Source: an uncultured Nonlabens sp. (lineage in GTDB: Bacteria > Bacteroidota > Bacteroidia > Flavobacteriales > Flavobacteriaceae). From it: a stretch of 64,000 nucleotides of DNA. Made by a program: the position numbers and the translations under genes. Location: contig NZ_CANLXZ010000008.1 of the NCBI RefSeq assembly GCF_947495285.1, positions 1 through 64,000 on the forward strand, read 5' to 3'. Under the pieces are notes generated by a model, which saw only the letters and a list, made by a program, of their open reading frames with translations, was not told where the DNA came from and searched no databases. How positions within the stretch are numbered: position 1 is the first letter of the stretch; every line of letters starts with the position of its first letter. Below, piece by piece: positions 7,869 to 17,440 of the stretch.

Positions 7869-8741
7869 ATGCCACTCAACCTTAAACAAATACCGCGTGT
7901 TTCCACGATAAGTAAAGATGATTTTATAAAAAATTATCTCAAGCCACAGTGCCCTGTAGTTATTGAAAAATTAACTCAAGACTGGCCCGCTTATAAAAAA
8001 TGGAATCTAGATTATATAAAGCAAGTTGCTGGAGATAAAACCGTACCTCTTTATGACGATCGTCCAGTAAAACATGACGAGGGTTTTAACCAGGCACATG
8101 CAGAGATGAAGATGTCTGAATATGTAGATCTTCTTAAAAAGAAACCTACTAATTTCAGAATCTTCCTCTATAATATTATGAGTGAGGTGCCAGCACTTCA
8201 GACAGATTTTAAATTCCCTAAACTAGGAATGCGATTGATCAAGGGTTTACCGATGATGTTCTTCGGTGGTACGGACTCTAAGGTTTTTATGCATTTTGAT
8301 ATAGACTTCACTAACATCCTTCACTTCCATTTCCATGGTAAAAAGAGATGTGTGATTTTTCCTCCAGATCAATCGCCTTATTTATATAGAGTACCACATT
8401 CTTTAATTGCTAGAGAAGATATAGATTTCTCAAATCCAGATTTTGAAAAATGGCCCGCTTTAAAACAGGCACAAGGTTTTGTATGTGAGCTTAATCATGG
8501 CGAGATGTTATACATGCCCGAGGGGTACTGGCATTACATGCATTACCTAACGCCAGGATTTTCTATAAGTTTGCGTTCTTACCCTAGAAAGATTAAAAAT
8601 TTAATTAAAGCGCTTTATAACTTATTGTTTATGCGTCATTATGATAACTTTATGCGCAAACGTAAAGGACAGGAGTGGATAGATTATAAAAATGAAAAAG
8701 CGATAATTAGAACCCACGAAAATCTAAATATCAAGGAATAA
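7869..8741 (+). CDS. Cupin-like JmjC-domain protein
   Basis: A 290-aa protein of the cupin_8/JmjC type, the fold of 2-oxoglutarate/Fe(II) hydroxylases. The metal triad is visible as H142-x-D144 (FMHFDIDFTN) and H222 (EGYWHYMHYL), and the FHGKKRCVIFPP strand is typical. A substrate (protein or RNA side chain, or lipid A precursor) cannot be named. Its last 11 bp overlap the convergent recX gene. No partner gene is obvious; location next to bioB is probably incidental. Confidence 0.82.
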   Translation: MPLNLKQIPRVSTISKDDFIKNYLKPQCPVVIEKLTQDWPAYKKWNLDYIKQVAGDKTVPLYDDRPVKHDEGFNQAHAEMKMSEYVDLLKKKPTNFRIFLYNIMSEVPALQTDFKFPKLGMRLIKGLPMMFFGGTDSKVFMHFDIDFTNILHFHFHGKKRCVIFPPDQSPYLYRVPHSLIAREDIDFSNPDFEKWPALKQAQGFVCELNHGEMLYMPEGYWHYMHYLTPGFSISLRSYPRKIKNLIKALYNLLFMRHYDNFMRKRKGQEWIDYKNEKAIIRTHENLNIKE

Positions 8742-9204
8742 GCTCTACAGCTTTTGCATAAACTAGGTGGCTTTCCCAACCTCTATAGAGCAGGTAATCG
8801 GCAAGTTTTTTACGCTTTTTATATTTATCACTCTCCGTAGTTATTTGTTGTAACCGCTTTCGCGAAAGCGTATCCAAAGCAATCTCATAATCGACATCAG
8901 ATATCTCTTTGAGTCCTATCTTTATAGTACGTTCATTAAGGCCTTTCATTTTAAGCTCGCGAACTATACGCACTCTTCCCCATTGTTTTATACGGAATTT
9001 TCCCCTCGCAAAAGCCTCGGCATAACGCGTTTCATTCAAGAATTTGTGATGGATCAAGTGAGGTATGATTTCATCAATTGCTAGTTGAATAATACCCATG
9101 CTTTTTAATTTATCTTCCACATCTTTATGACAGCGCTCTTGATAGGCACAGTATCGCTCTATGGAACGAGTCGCTTCTTCTACGGTATAAGAATCTTTGG
9201 GCAT
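8731..9204 (-). CDS. recX: Regulatory protein RecX
   Basis: A 157-aa three-helix-repeat protein that modulates RecA filaments in recombination and the SOS response. Family marks: the ATRSIERYCAYQERCHKDVEDKLKSMG opening repeat, FARGKFRIKQWGRVRIVRELKMKG in the middle and the C-terminal YLLYRGWESHLV. recA itself is not in the window. The segment TLSRKRLQ (about residue 115) is encoded by a palindrome copy inserted into or evolved within the gene. It overlaps the convergent JmjC gene by 11 bp. Confidence 0.92.
   Translation of the reverse strand: MPKDSYTVEEATRSIERYCAYQERCHKDVEDKLKSMGIIQLAIDEIIPHLIHHKFLNETRYAEAFARGKFRIKQWGRVRIVRELKMKGLNERTIKIGLKEISDVDYEIALDTLSRKRLQQITTESDKYKKRKKLADYLLYRGWESHLVYAKAVELIP
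8855..8870. repeat. Palindrome copy 2 (exact), in recX
   Basis: Exact 16-mer, read in the LSRKR frame. Confidence 0.9.
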
Positions 9205-9253
9205 GGGTTTATAAAAGTTCTAAAACAGATGGTAATAGATGGTTTTACAGAAA

Positions 9254-9291
9254 ATCCCCTAAGCTTAGAATTAATTCTATCTTTAGGGGAT
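9254..9291. terminator. Terminator hairpin with AGAATTAATTCT core, copy 1
   Basis: Outer arms ATCCCCTAA (9254-9262) and TTAGGGGAT (9283-9291) enclose the perfect inner palindrome AGAATTAATTCT (9267-9278). It lies just past the hemB stop and ends leftward transcripts. A second hairpin at 30581-30622 has the same inner core but different outer arms. Confidence 0.75.
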
Positions 9292-9306
9292 AAAATTTGT
9301 TCTTAT

Positions 9307-10281
9307 TTAAGAAATCAACTTCACTACATCTTTTGCAAAATAACTAGCTATTAAATCTGCTCCAGCTCTTTTAATAGCGATAGTTTGTTCCATCATTACG
9401 GCATCATGATTTAACCATCCTTTTTCTGCAGCAGCTTTAAGCATGGAATATTCTCCACTGACTTGATACACGCTTACAGGAACATCTACTTCGTTTTTAA
9501 TGTCTCTAACTATGTCTAGGTAGCATAATCCTGGTTTTACCATAACGATATCTGCTCCTTCATCGATATCCATTAAAGTTTCTTTTATGGCTTCATTACG
9601 ATTTGCAGGATCCATTTGATAGGTTTTTTTATCTCCAAACCCTGGTGCGCTATCCAGTGCGTCTCTAAAAGGACCGTAAAAAGCACTAGCATACTTTGCA
9701 GAGTAGCTCATAATTCCAGTATCTGTAAATCCTTCTTCTTCTAGTGCTTCTCTTATGTAAAGAATACGACCGTCCATCATGTCGCTAGGTGCGAGCATAT
9801 CTGCACCAGCTTGTGCATGAGAAATACTCATTTGAGCAAGTACCTCGCAAGTGGCGTCATTAAGAATTTTCTTATTTTCTACTATTCCATCATGACCAAA
9901 ACTAGAAAAAGGGTCCAGAGCTACATCTGTCATTACATACATGTCTGGCGCAATATCCTTAACGGTTTTAATCGCTCGTTGCATCAGTCCATCTTTATTA
10001 ATAGCCTCAGTCCCTTTGTTGTCTTTTAAATGATCTGGTACTTTAACAAAGAGTAAGACACTTTTTAATCCCATATCCCATAGTAATTGAACTTCTTTCT
10101 TTAAAAGATCTAGACTGTATCGGTAATAGTCTGGCATAGAGGCTATTTCTTCTTTGATGCCATTTCCTTCTACTACAAATAATGGTACTATAAAATCATT
10201 AGGTGAGATCAACGTTTGTTGTACTAAAGATCTTACTGCTGGGCTAGTTCTTAATCTTCTGTTTCTTCTTAATGGTAACAT
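9307..10281 (-). CDS. hemB: Delta-aminolevulinic acid dehydratase (porphobilinogen synthase)
   Basis: A 324-aa cytosolic enzyme joining two 5-aminolevulinates into porphobilinogen for heme. Opening RRLRTSPAVRSLVQQT, the Schiff-base lysines in SYSAKYASAFYGPFRDA (~200) and MVKPGLCYLD (~250) are present. The metal region reads TDVALDPFSSFGHDG, lacking the zinc-binding cysteines of the E. coli-type enzyme, which points to the Mg2+-dependent class. A lipoprotein gene ends 2 bp upstream, so the two may share a transcript. Ferrochelatase (hemH) lies far away at 52 kb. Confidence 0.96.
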   Translation of the reverse strand: MLPLRRNRRLRTSPAVRSLVQQTLISPNDFIVPLFVVEGNGIKEEIASMPDYYRYSLDLLKKEVQLLWDMGLKSVLLFVKVPDHLKDNKGTEAINKDGLMQRAIKTVKDIAPDMYVMTDVALDPFSSFGHDGIVENKKILNDATCEVLAQMSISHAQAGADMLAPSDMMDGRILYIREALEEEGFTDTGIMSYSAKYASAFYGPFRDALDSAPGFGDKKTYQMDPANRNEAIKETLMDIDEGADIVMVKPGLCYLDIVRDIKNEVDVPVSVYQVSGEYSMLKAAAEKGWLNHDAVMMEQTIAIKRAGADLIASYFAKDVVKLIS

Positions 10282-10283
10282 AT

Positions 10284-10670
10284 CTATAGGTCTAATTTGT
10301 TAATTAAATTGAGGTAGTCCACCTCGTAATTAGGGATTTTCAAAGTTACCTTCTTTGCTGTATTTAATACAATTATAGAAGGAGTTTCCTTATTATTGCT
10401 GTCGTGTTGTTTAAATTTATCCTGGATAAGTTGGTTAATTAGTAACGCGTCATTAAAGGAGATGGTTTTTCTTACCACACTATCATTTGCTTTATAAACT
10501 AAAATATCTTCAATAAAACTCATGGACTCTATCCTTGCATCGGTAAGATGATACTCGATAGTAAAATCTTTGCTTTCAAAAATAGAATTCATGTTTTCTA
10601 TAGTCGGTTCTACCTCTTGCGTGCACGACGCAAGAAATAAAATACTCAGTATGAGAATTAGTTTTTTCAT
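10284..10670 (-). CDS. Hypothetical lipoprotein
   Basis: A 128-aa protein with a lipoprotein signal (MKKLILILSILFLASC) and lipobox LASC, so it should be anchored to a membrane through Cys16. The remainder is about 110 residues of mixed polarity with no family recognised; motifs such as FEIEYHLTDARIE-like strands suggest a small beta-rich domain. It ends 2 bp before hemB, likely co-transcribed. Confidence 0.75.
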   Translation of the reverse strand: MKKLILILSILFLASCTQEVEPTIENMNSIFESKDFTIEYHLTDARIESMSFIEDILVYKANDSVVRKTISFNDALLINQLIQDKFKQHDSNNKETPSIIVLNTAKKVTLKIPNYEVDYLNLINKLDL

Positions 10671-10709
10671 ATTTGTTTATTTTAAAAAGCTTTGATAAAA
10701 ATGGTGTTT

Positions 10710-11462
10710 CTAGTTTTTCTTTAATACCGTACTACTAGCTTGTGCGGTACACATCACGGTTAAGTCTGCAATGTTAACATGTGGTGGTCGCGTTACGGCA
10801 AATAGAATCACATCTGCCACGTCCTGTGGTTGTAAAGCCATGTAACCTTGATACACTTTATCTGCACGCTCTTTATCTCCCTTAAATCGCACCTGACTAA
10901 AATTAGTCTCTACCAGTCCTGGATTTACAGCACCTACTCTTATGTTATATGGGTTTAAATCCAGTCGCATACCTGTAGTGATAGCATCTACAGCATGCTT
11001 AGAGCCACAATATACGTTACCGTTAGGATAGACCTCTTTACCAGCGGTAGAACCTATGTTAATGATATGTCCGTTTTTACGCTCTCGCATTTTGGGTATA
11101 ATCGTATGGCTTACATAAAGCAATCCTTTTACATTTATATCCATCATAGCGTCCCAATCTTCTAGACTACCTTTATCAATAGGGTCTAGTCCATGAGCGT
11201 TACCTGCATTATTTATTAAGATATTAATCTCATTAAAAGGAAATTCTTTAAGACTGTTAATTTGTTCTTCTACTTTTTCTTTATCTCTTACATCAAAGCA
11301 TAAAGTCTCTACAGGAACGAGTTGAGAAAGCTCTTCTTTTAATTGGGTCAGCCTTTCTTTATTACGCCCGCAAAGTACAAGAGCATAATTATTATCGGCT
11401 AGAGTTTGCGCTGTTGCTAGTCCTATTCCACTAGTTGCGCCAGTAATTAAAGCAGTTTTCAT
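10710..11462 (-). CDS. SDR-family NAD(P)-dependent oxidoreductase
   Basis: A 250-aa classical short-chain dehydrogenase. The start was set at 11462 because MKTALITGATSGIG is the normal N-terminus; a longer in-frame reading to 11654 would add 64 residues of non-homologous sequence including the palindrome-encoded PLSRKR. Cofactor motif TGATSGIG (8-15), NNAG near 87-90, catalytic S-Y-K (GSTAGKE...YCGSKHA, Tyr near 154). Closest in feel to the YdfG/serine-3-dehydrogenase group. Substrate cannot be deduced. Confidence 0.88.
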   Translation of the reverse strand: MKTALITGATSGIGLATAQTLADNNYALVLCGRNKERLTQLKEELSQLVPVETLCFDVRDKEKVEEQINSLKEFPFNEINILINNAGNAHGLDPIDKGSLEDWDAMMDINVKGLLYVSHTIIPKMRERKNGHIINIGSTAGKEVYPNGNVYCGSKHAVDAITTGMRLDLNPYNIRVGAVNPGLVETNFSQVRFKGDKERADKVYQGYMALQPQDVADVILFAVTRPPHVNIADLTVMCTAQASSTVLKKN

Positions 11463-11520
11463 ATCAAGATCTTTGTACAAAAGTAGGGAAAAGGCGCTAG
11501 CGAGATGTTTATTTTGGTCT

Positions 11521-11536
11521 CGCTTTCGCGAAAGCG
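11521..11536. repeat. Palindrome copy 3 (exact), intergenic
   Basis: Sits 58 bp upstream of the SDR start, between it and the divergent MoxR gene. Confidence 0.9.
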
Positions 11537-11705
11537 GTAACGTTAACAATCGATAACATAAAAACATACTTATGTGAGGTTTATCCCAGAGACCTTCTTT
11601 AAATTTGGTAGTCACAGACGTAGGGCTAATTTTAACAGCTTTTAAACAGTTCAAAATTTAATGTTTGGACATTTTTGTAATTAAAAAGATTAAATAAATA
11701 CTTTT

Positions 11706-12710
11706 ATGGATCAACAAAGCACTCAAATAGATATTGCGAGTATCAATGAAAAGGTAGCACAAGAAAGCCAGTTCGTAGAATTACTTGTTAATGAAATGAA
11801 TAAGGTAATTGTAGGTCAACAATACATGATAGAGCGACTGCTTATAGGTCTTTTAGGTCGCGGGCATATTTTATTAGAAGGTGTACCTGGACTAGCAAAG
11901 ACTCTTGCTATTACTACACTTTCTAAGGCGGTAAGTGGCTCTTTTTCAAGAATACAGTTTACACCAGATTTATTACCGGCAGATGTTGTGGGGACGCTTA
12001 TATATAACATGAAGGATGGTGAATTTAACATCAAGAAAGGACCTATTTTTGCAAACTTTGTCCTTGCAGATGAGATAAACCGTGCGCCAGCAAAGGTGCA
12101 AAGTGCTCTACTAGAAGCCATGCAGGAGAAGCAGGTTACTATAGGTGATGAGACTTTTAAATTACAGAAACCATTCTTAGTAATGGCAACTCAAAACCCA
12201 GTAGATCAAGAAGGTACTTATCCATTACCAGAAGCGCAAATGGACCGTTTTATGTTAAAGACGGTAATAGATTACCCAACTATCGCAGACGAGCAGTACA
12301 TCATGCGAGCAAATTTGAAAAAAGATTTTACAGAGCCTAACGCGGTAGTGTCTGTAGAGCAAATTTTACGTGCTCAGGATGCGGTAGAAATCGTATATAT
12401 GGACGAGAAGATCGAGAAGTATATTCTAGACATCATATTTGCGACTCGTTATCCAGAAAAATATAATCTAGCAGACTTGAAACCGTTGATCTCTTTTGGG
12501 GCATCACCTCGTGGATCTATTAACCTTGCCAAAGCTGCAAAGTGTTATGCATTTATAAAACGACGTGGTTATGTAGTACCAGAAGATGTACGTGCGGTAG
12601 TATTAGACGTATTGCGTCACAGAATAGGTATTACTTATGAGGCCGAAGCTGAGAACTACACAACTGAAGATATAGTAAACAAGATCGTGAACACGATCGA
12701 GGTGCCATAG
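11706..12710 (+). CDS. MoxR-family AAA+ ATPase
   Basis: A 334-aa AAA+ chaperone-like ATPase. Walker A is GVPGLAKT (about 56-63), Walker B LADEINRAPAKVQSALLEAMQE (about 119-140), sensor motifs ATQNPVDQEGTYPLPEAQMDRF. MoxR ATPases act with VWA-domain proteins, and this one heads the DUF58-Bat gene string that follows on the same strand. It is thought to remodel or assemble the VWA-containing membrane complex. The start at 11706 follows an AT-rich intergenic region without an obvious consensus promoter. Confidence 0.95.
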   Translation: MDQQSTQIDIASINEKVAQESQFVELLVNEMNKVIVGQQYMIERLLIGLLGRGHILLEGVPGLAKTLAITTLSKAVSGSFSRIQFTPDLLPADVVGTLIYNMKDGEFNIKKGPIFANFVLADEINRAPAKVQSALLEAMQEKQVTIGDETFKLQKPFLVMATQNPVDQEGTYPLPEAQMDRFMLKTVIDYPTIADEQYIMRANLKKDFTEPNAVVSVEQILRAQDAVEIVYMDEKIEKYILDIIFATRYPEKYNLADLKPLISFGASPRGSINLAKAAKCYAFIKRRGYVVPEDVRAVVLDVLRHRIGITYEAEAENYTTEDIVNKIVNTIEVP

Positions 12711-12769
12711 TCCTATTGATACTGATAAGAATAATCAATTTCAATTAACTTATATAGAGTACACGCTGT

Positions 12770-13633
12770 ATGAATACACAAGAACTTCTTAAAAAAGTAC
12801 GTAAAATCGAGATCAAGACTCGTCGTTTAAGCGACGCAGTATTTGGTGGCGAGTATCATAGTGCTTTTAAAGGTCGTGGAATGACTTTTAGTGAGGTGCG
12901 ACAGTACCAGTTCGGTGATGACGTACGTAATATAGACTGGAATGTAACTGCTCGTTATAGTGAGCCCTACATAAAAGTATTTGAAGAAGAGCGCGAGCTT
13001 ACTCTTATGCTGGTTGCAGACATAAGTGGGTCGACACTTTTTGGTACACAAGAGCAAATCAAAAAAGAGATTATTACAGAATTGTGTGCGACACTAGCTT
13101 TTAGTGCGATGCAGAATAATGATAAGGTAGGTTTGCTTCTATTTTCTGATCAGGTAGAATTGTTCATACCACCTAAGAAGGGGAAATTTCATATTCTTAG
13201 AATTATACGTGAGTTATTAGAGTTTCAACCTAAAGGTAAGGCCACAGATATAGCAGGGGCTTTAAAATTTCTAGCAGGTGTGCTTAAGAAAAAAGCTATC
13301 GTTTTTGTGATGTCAGATTTTATGAGTACCGATTATAAAAAGACATTACAAATAGCAGGTCGCAAACACGACGTCACAGGAATTAGAGTTTATGATGAGC
13401 GTGAGACGGTCATGCCTAAAATGGGTCTAGTCCAGTTTAATGATCAGGAAACAGGGCAATCACAATTGATTAATACCAGCTCTAAATCGGTACGTAATAA
13501 ATATGCAGCTTATCATAAAGAGAGCGCTGCCTATTTTAAAGAAGCATTTACTAGGTCTGACGCAGGCGCAATAGATCTAGAAACTAGAGAGAATTACACA
13601 AAGAAACTATTAGGATACTTTAAAGCACGATGA
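12770..13633 (+). CDS. DUF58 / VWA-like domain protein
   Basis: A 287-aa soluble protein of the DUF58 family: EYHSAFKGRGMTFSEVRQYQ and FGDDVRNIDWNVTARY near 28-60, then a VWA-like fold with DISGST (MIDAS-like DxSxS) at about 85-90. DUF58 proteins always accompany MoxR and likely link it to the Bat membrane proteins. It overlaps the next gene by 4 bp. Confidence 0.93.
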   Translation: MNTQELLKKVRKIEIKTRRLSDAVFGGEYHSAFKGRGMTFSEVRQYQFGDDVRNIDWNVTARYSEPYIKVFEEERELTLMLVADISGSTLFGTQEQIKKEIITELCATLAFSAMQNNDKVGLLLFSDQVELFIPPKKGKFHILRIIRELLEFQPKGKATDIAGALKFLAGVLKKKAIVFVMSDFMSTDYKKTLQIAGRKHDVTGIRVYDERETVMPKMGLVQFNDQETGQSQLINTSSKSVRNKYAAYHKESAAYFKEAFTRSDAGAIDLETRENYTKKLLGYFKAR

Positions 13634-15279
13634 TTAAAAAACTAGTATACATATTATTTTTATTATGCGTTGCCATAACTACAGCCCAGACTCAGGATAA
13701 AGCTGAGGTAGCTACAACTGTAGATCGTGACCTTATTAAAATAGGTGAAGAAGTAAAACTGGGCATAAGCGTCGATGCAGATCTGGGAGATTTAATCATA
13801 TTTCCAGAGCAGCAAACCATGGGTGCACTAGAGGTGTTACAAAGTTATCCTGTAGATAGCCTAAGAATAGCAGATAAAATTAGACTCTTTAAACAGTATG
13901 GTGTAACCCAATTTGATTCTGGTGATTACTGGGTGCCTAGATTAGAAATTCTTAAAAATGACCGCCGCTTAAAATCAGACTCTATACTTATAAGTGTGCG
14001 TGAGGTAGAAGTAGATACTACTAAGCAAGGTATGTTCCCTATCAAGGGTTATGTAGATATAGAAGATAAATCTATAGCATCTTATGGATGGATGTGGTGG
14101 TTGTTACTTTTAATACCAGTTATTATTGCTGTTGTTTTGCTTACGCGCAAACGAGAAGAAAAAACCTATGAAGAGACGTTACAACCTTATGAGTGGACTA
14201 AGTATCGTTTAAAATTATTAGACGAAGGCTATTACTTAGATAACCGCCAGTGGAAAGAATATTATACAGAGCTTACTTATATTATAAGAAGGTATATAGA
14301 CTCTAAAGTTTATGGTCATACACTAGAAAGTACAACAGGACAGCTAATAAAAGAATTGAAAATAGCCATGTCAGAAAAAGGCATGCATATTACAGATAAA
14401 ACACAATCTCGATTAGAAGAAATTCTTCAAAAAGCCGATTTGGTAAAGTTTGCAACTGCTAGTGGTGATGCAATAAGTGCCAAAGAAGACAGGAAGCGCA
14501 CCATGGAAATTATCAATAATATCCATCAAGTACTGCCACCACCTACAGAAGAAGAGCTGATGCAGGATGCGCGTTATAGACGTAAACAAGAAATTAAAAA
14601 ACGTACTCGCAATATATTGATAGGTGTCGGTATAGGTATTCTTACACTGGTTATTGCCATGGGAATATGGAGCTATGTTATAGGTTTTGATAATGTAAAA
14701 GATAAGGTATTCGGTAACGCACAACGCGATCTTACAGAGCAAACCTGGCTAACTAGCGATTACGGTATGCCGCCTGTTCAATTGAATTCGCCAGATATTT
14801 TAGTACGTCAGGACACGACTGCATTAGGAGATCAATTTAAATTGATGTCTACATCCATAGACCAGTTTGCAACAGGTGAAATCTCTGACGACTTTTATAT
14901 AGGTGTAATCACATTTACATTAAAAGGAGATGGTTTTAAAGAAGATGACCAGTTGCCACCTGCCGTAGTGCGAGATAACATGACCAAAGTTCTTGATGGA
15001 CTAGGTGCTACAGCTATTCTCATGCTAGAAGATGAGGTAGAGATAAATGGTGTAAAAGGTGTATCTCTAGAGGGTACTTATAAACTAGATAATAAGGATT
15101 ATGAATATGAGATTCTTATGATGGCAAATAAAGTAGGTATAGATCAAATTATCATTAGTAACTTAAAAGATAATGAAGAGAACCGTGATCGTGAGTACGG
15201 TAGAATATTGAGAGAAAGAGTTAGAAGTTCAATTACGTTCCCATCCTTTGACGATGGTAAAAAGAAAGAAAAGGAATAA
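13630..15279 (+). CDS. Bat-operon membrane protein, two-part
   Basis: A 549-aa protein with signal peptide (1-20), an extracytoplasmic BatD-like beta domain (~25-145), a membrane span (~152-172), a cytoplasmic helical part (~180-320), a second span (~331-356) and a C-terminal domain of ~190 residues (from RDLTEQTWLTSDYGM). The first half fits the DUF4381-like component normally found between DUF58 and BatA. The last ~190 residues are not a domain I recognise; they look like an exported alpha/beta domain. Coupled to both neighbours (4-bp overlap before, 1-bp after). Confidence 0.75.
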   Translation: MIKKLVYILFLLCVAITTAQTQDKAEVATTVDRDLIKIGEEVKLGISVDADLGDLIIFPEQQTMGALEVLQSYPVDSLRIADKIRLFKQYGVTQFDSGDYWVPRLEILKNDRRLKSDSILISVREVEVDTTKQGMFPIKGYVDIEDKSIASYGWMWWLLLLIPVIIAVVLLTRKREEKTYEETLQPYEWTKYRLKLLDEGYYLDNRQWKEYYTELTYIIRRYIDSKVYGHTLESTTGQLIKELKIAMSEKGMHITDKTQSRLEEILQKADLVKFATASGDAISAKEDRKRTMEIINNIHQVLPPPTEEELMQDARYRRKQEIKKRTRNILIGVGIGILTLVIAMGIWSYVIGFDNVKDKVFGNAQRDLTEQTWLTSDYGMPPVQLNSPDILVRQDTTALGDQFKLMSTSIDQFATGEISDDFYIGVITFTLKGDGFKEDDQLPPAVVRDNMTKVLDGLGATAILMLEDEVEINGVKGVSLEGTYKLDNKDYEYEILMMANKVGIDQIIISNLKDNEENRDREYGRILRERVRSSITFPSFDDGKKKEKE

Positions 15280-16289
15280 TGAACTGGTTTACAAATATCA
15301 AATTTGCCTCACCAGAAATGTTTTGGTTATTGCTACTGTTACCACTAGCGATAGGTTTTTACATCTGGACTTTTAAAAGACAAAATGCACAAGTTAAAGT
15401 GTCTACCATTAAAGGTTTTCTACCAGGAGGATCTTTATTAGGTAAACTAAGACCTGTATTGTTTTTATTGCGTTTACTTGCATTAGTCTTAATTATTGTG
15501 GCGCTAGCAAGACCACAAACTACAGACGTTACCACAAAGACTAAAACTACAAATGGAATAGATATAGTTCTTGCGGTAGATGTAAGTGCAAGTATGCTGG
15601 CACAAGATTTAAAACCAGATAGACTAGAAGCAACAAAAGCAGTTGCAGCAAATTTTATTAATGGTAGACCTAGTGACCGTATAGGAGTCGTGGTTTATGC
15701 AGGAGAAAGCTACACTAAAACACCTATTACTACAGATAAAACTATATCACTTAAGGCGATAAAGGATATTAAATTTGACGGTGTTCTAGAAAATGGTACT
15801 GCTATAGGTATGGGGCTGGCTACTGCAGTGAACCGACTTAAAGAAAGTGAAGCATTAAGTAAAGTGATTATTTTAATGACTGATGGTGTTAACAATAGTG
15901 GTTTTTTAGACCCTAAAATAGCAAGTGAGCTGGCTGTAGAATTTGACATTAAAGTGTACACCATAGGAATAGGTACTAACGGTAACGCGCCATCACCATA
16001 TGCACAATTACCTAATGGTAGATTTCAATTTAAAATGGCACCAGTAGAAATCGATGAAGAGTTAATGAAGCAAATTGCTGCAGATACTGGAGGTAAGTAT
16101 TTCAGAGCAACAAATAATAAAAAGTTGAAAGAAATCTATGCCGAAATTGATAAGCTAGAAAAAACAGAAATCGAACAATTTGAATTCTACAATGTAGAAG
16201 AAAAATACCGCGACCTAGTTTTACTAGCATTGATGTTAATAGGTGTTGAAATGCTATTGAGATATACCATTTTTAAAACGGCAGCTTAA
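15279..16289 (+). CDS. batA: BatA, VWA-domain membrane protein
   Basis: A 336-aa protein with membrane segments near 12-30 and 60-80, a VWA domain with MIDAS DVSAS (AVDVSASM, ~95-102), T and D motifs (ITTDKT; MTDGVNNSG) and a C-terminal membrane span (LVLLALMLIGVEMLL). Bat proteins were named for aerotolerance in Bacteroides fragilis; they presumably form a periplasm-facing complex activated by MoxR. It is followed by a 119-bp gap before batB, unlike the tight joins elsewhere in the operon. Confidence 0.92.
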   Translation: MNWFTNIKFASPEMFWLLLLLPLAIGFYIWTFKRQNAQVKVSTIKGFLPGGSLLGKLRPVLFLLRLLALVLIIVALARPQTTDVTTKTKTTNGIDIVLAVDVSASMLAQDLKPDRLEATKAVAANFINGRPSDRIGVVVYAGESYTKTPITTDKTISLKAIKDIKFDGVLENGTAIGMGLATAVNRLKESEALSKVIILMTDGVNNSGFLDPKIASELAVEFDIKVYTIGIGTNGNAPSPYAQLPNGRFQFKMAPVEIDEELMKQIAADTGGKYFRATNNKKLKEIYAEIDKLEKTEIEQFEFYNVEEKYRDLVLLALMLIGVEMLLRYTIFKTAA

Positions 16290-16408
16290 TTGATTGCAAC
16301 TCTAGGTTGATTTAAAAATAAGTGTCCGTTTAATCAATAGAAACTTTAAAATAAAAATTCTGCCACTCATTAAAAAAGAGAATAACGGCGACTAATAAAT
16401 ACGAACAA

Positions 16409-17440
16409 GTGTATATACTAGAAGAAAAAATATATTTCTGGCTTTTGTGTCTTATCCCAGTATTAGTGGTTCTATTTATAGGACTTTCTTTCTGGAGATA
16501 TCGCGCACAAAAAAAATATGCCACAAAAAAGATGCTGGGTCATTTAATCCCAGATAGATCTTGGTTTAAACCTGTATTAAAATTAGTAACTGTGTGTATG
16601 GGTATAACCTTTTTAATACTCGCACTAGTAAATCTAAAAGCTGGTGAAAAACTAGAAACAGTAAACCGAGAAGGTGTAGATATAGTTTTTGCGGTAGATG
16701 TTTCAAAATCCATGCTGGCCGAGGATATCGCGCCCAGTAGATTAGAAAAATCACAAAGACTCGTTACCGAAATTATTAATAACCTAGCTAGTGACCGTAT
16801 AGGACTAATAGCATATGCTGGTAGTGCCGTGCCCCAACTACCTATAACAACAGACTACGGTAGTGCACGATTATTTCTTCAATCACTTAATACCGATTTA
16901 GTATCCAGTCAGGGAACGGCTATTAATGAAGCCATACAACTGGCTGAGAGTTATTACGGCGACCAGACAGAAGCAGCAAAAATATTAGTAATCATAAGCG
17001 ATGGAGAAGATCATGAAGGTGATAGCGCTGCCGTTGCAGAGGCTGCTGCAGAAAAAGGAATACGCATCATTACCATAGGTGTAGGTACAGAAAAAGGTGG
17101 TACCATACCTATAAAAGTGAATGGTATCGTTAGAGAATTTAAAAAAGATAGAGACGGTAAAACGGTAATTACTAAGTTAAATTCACAAACCCTTAAAGAA
17201 ATAGCGAGCGCTGGTAATGGTACCTATATAGACGGTACAGTTACTGCAACAGTAATTGAAGAGTTAAAAGGACAGCTCTCAGGTATAGATAAGGTGGCCT
17301 TTGATTCACAACAATATTCAGACTTTGAATCCCAATTTCAGTGGTTTTTAGGATTTGGATTGTTCTTCTTATTTTTAGATATATTTTATTTAGAGAAGAA
17401 AACAAGATGGCTCAAAAAATTAAACTTTTTCAATGAGTAA
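16409..17440 (+). CDS. batB: BatB, VWA-domain membrane protein
   Basis: A 343-aa paralogue of BatA starting at GTG (16409); no ATG lies upstream in frame before the hydrophobic N-terminus (FWLLCLIPVLVVLFIGL). The VWA MIDAS is AVDVSKSM (~92-99), with ITTDYGS and ISDGEDHEGDS completing the metal site, and a C-terminal span (FQWFLGFGLFFLFLDIF). It overlaps batC by 8 bp. The non-ATG start and leading gap could lower its expression relative to batA. Confidence 0.92.
   Translation: MYILEEKIYFWLLCLIPVLVVLFIGLSFWRYRAQKKYATKKMLGHLIPDRSWFKPVLKLVTVCMGITFLILALVNLKAGEKLETVNREGVDIVFAVDVSKSMLAEDIAPSRLEKSQRLVTEIINNLASDRIGLIAYAGSAVPQLPITTDYGSARLFLQSLNTDLVSSQGTAINEAIQLAESYYGDQTEAAKILVIISDGEDHEGDSAAVAEAAAEKGIRIITIGVGTEKGGTIPIKVNGIVREFKKDRDGKTVITKLNSQTLKEIASAGNGTYIDGTVTATVIEELKGQLSGIDKVAFDSQQYSDFESQFQWFLGFGLFFLFLDIFYLEKKTRWLKKLNFFNE

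Noticed and set aside
11463..11654. Longer N-terminus for the SDR protein
   Set aside because: The extra 64 residues include palindrome-encoded PLSRKR and do not resemble an SDR; the normal TGATSGIG start is at 11462.
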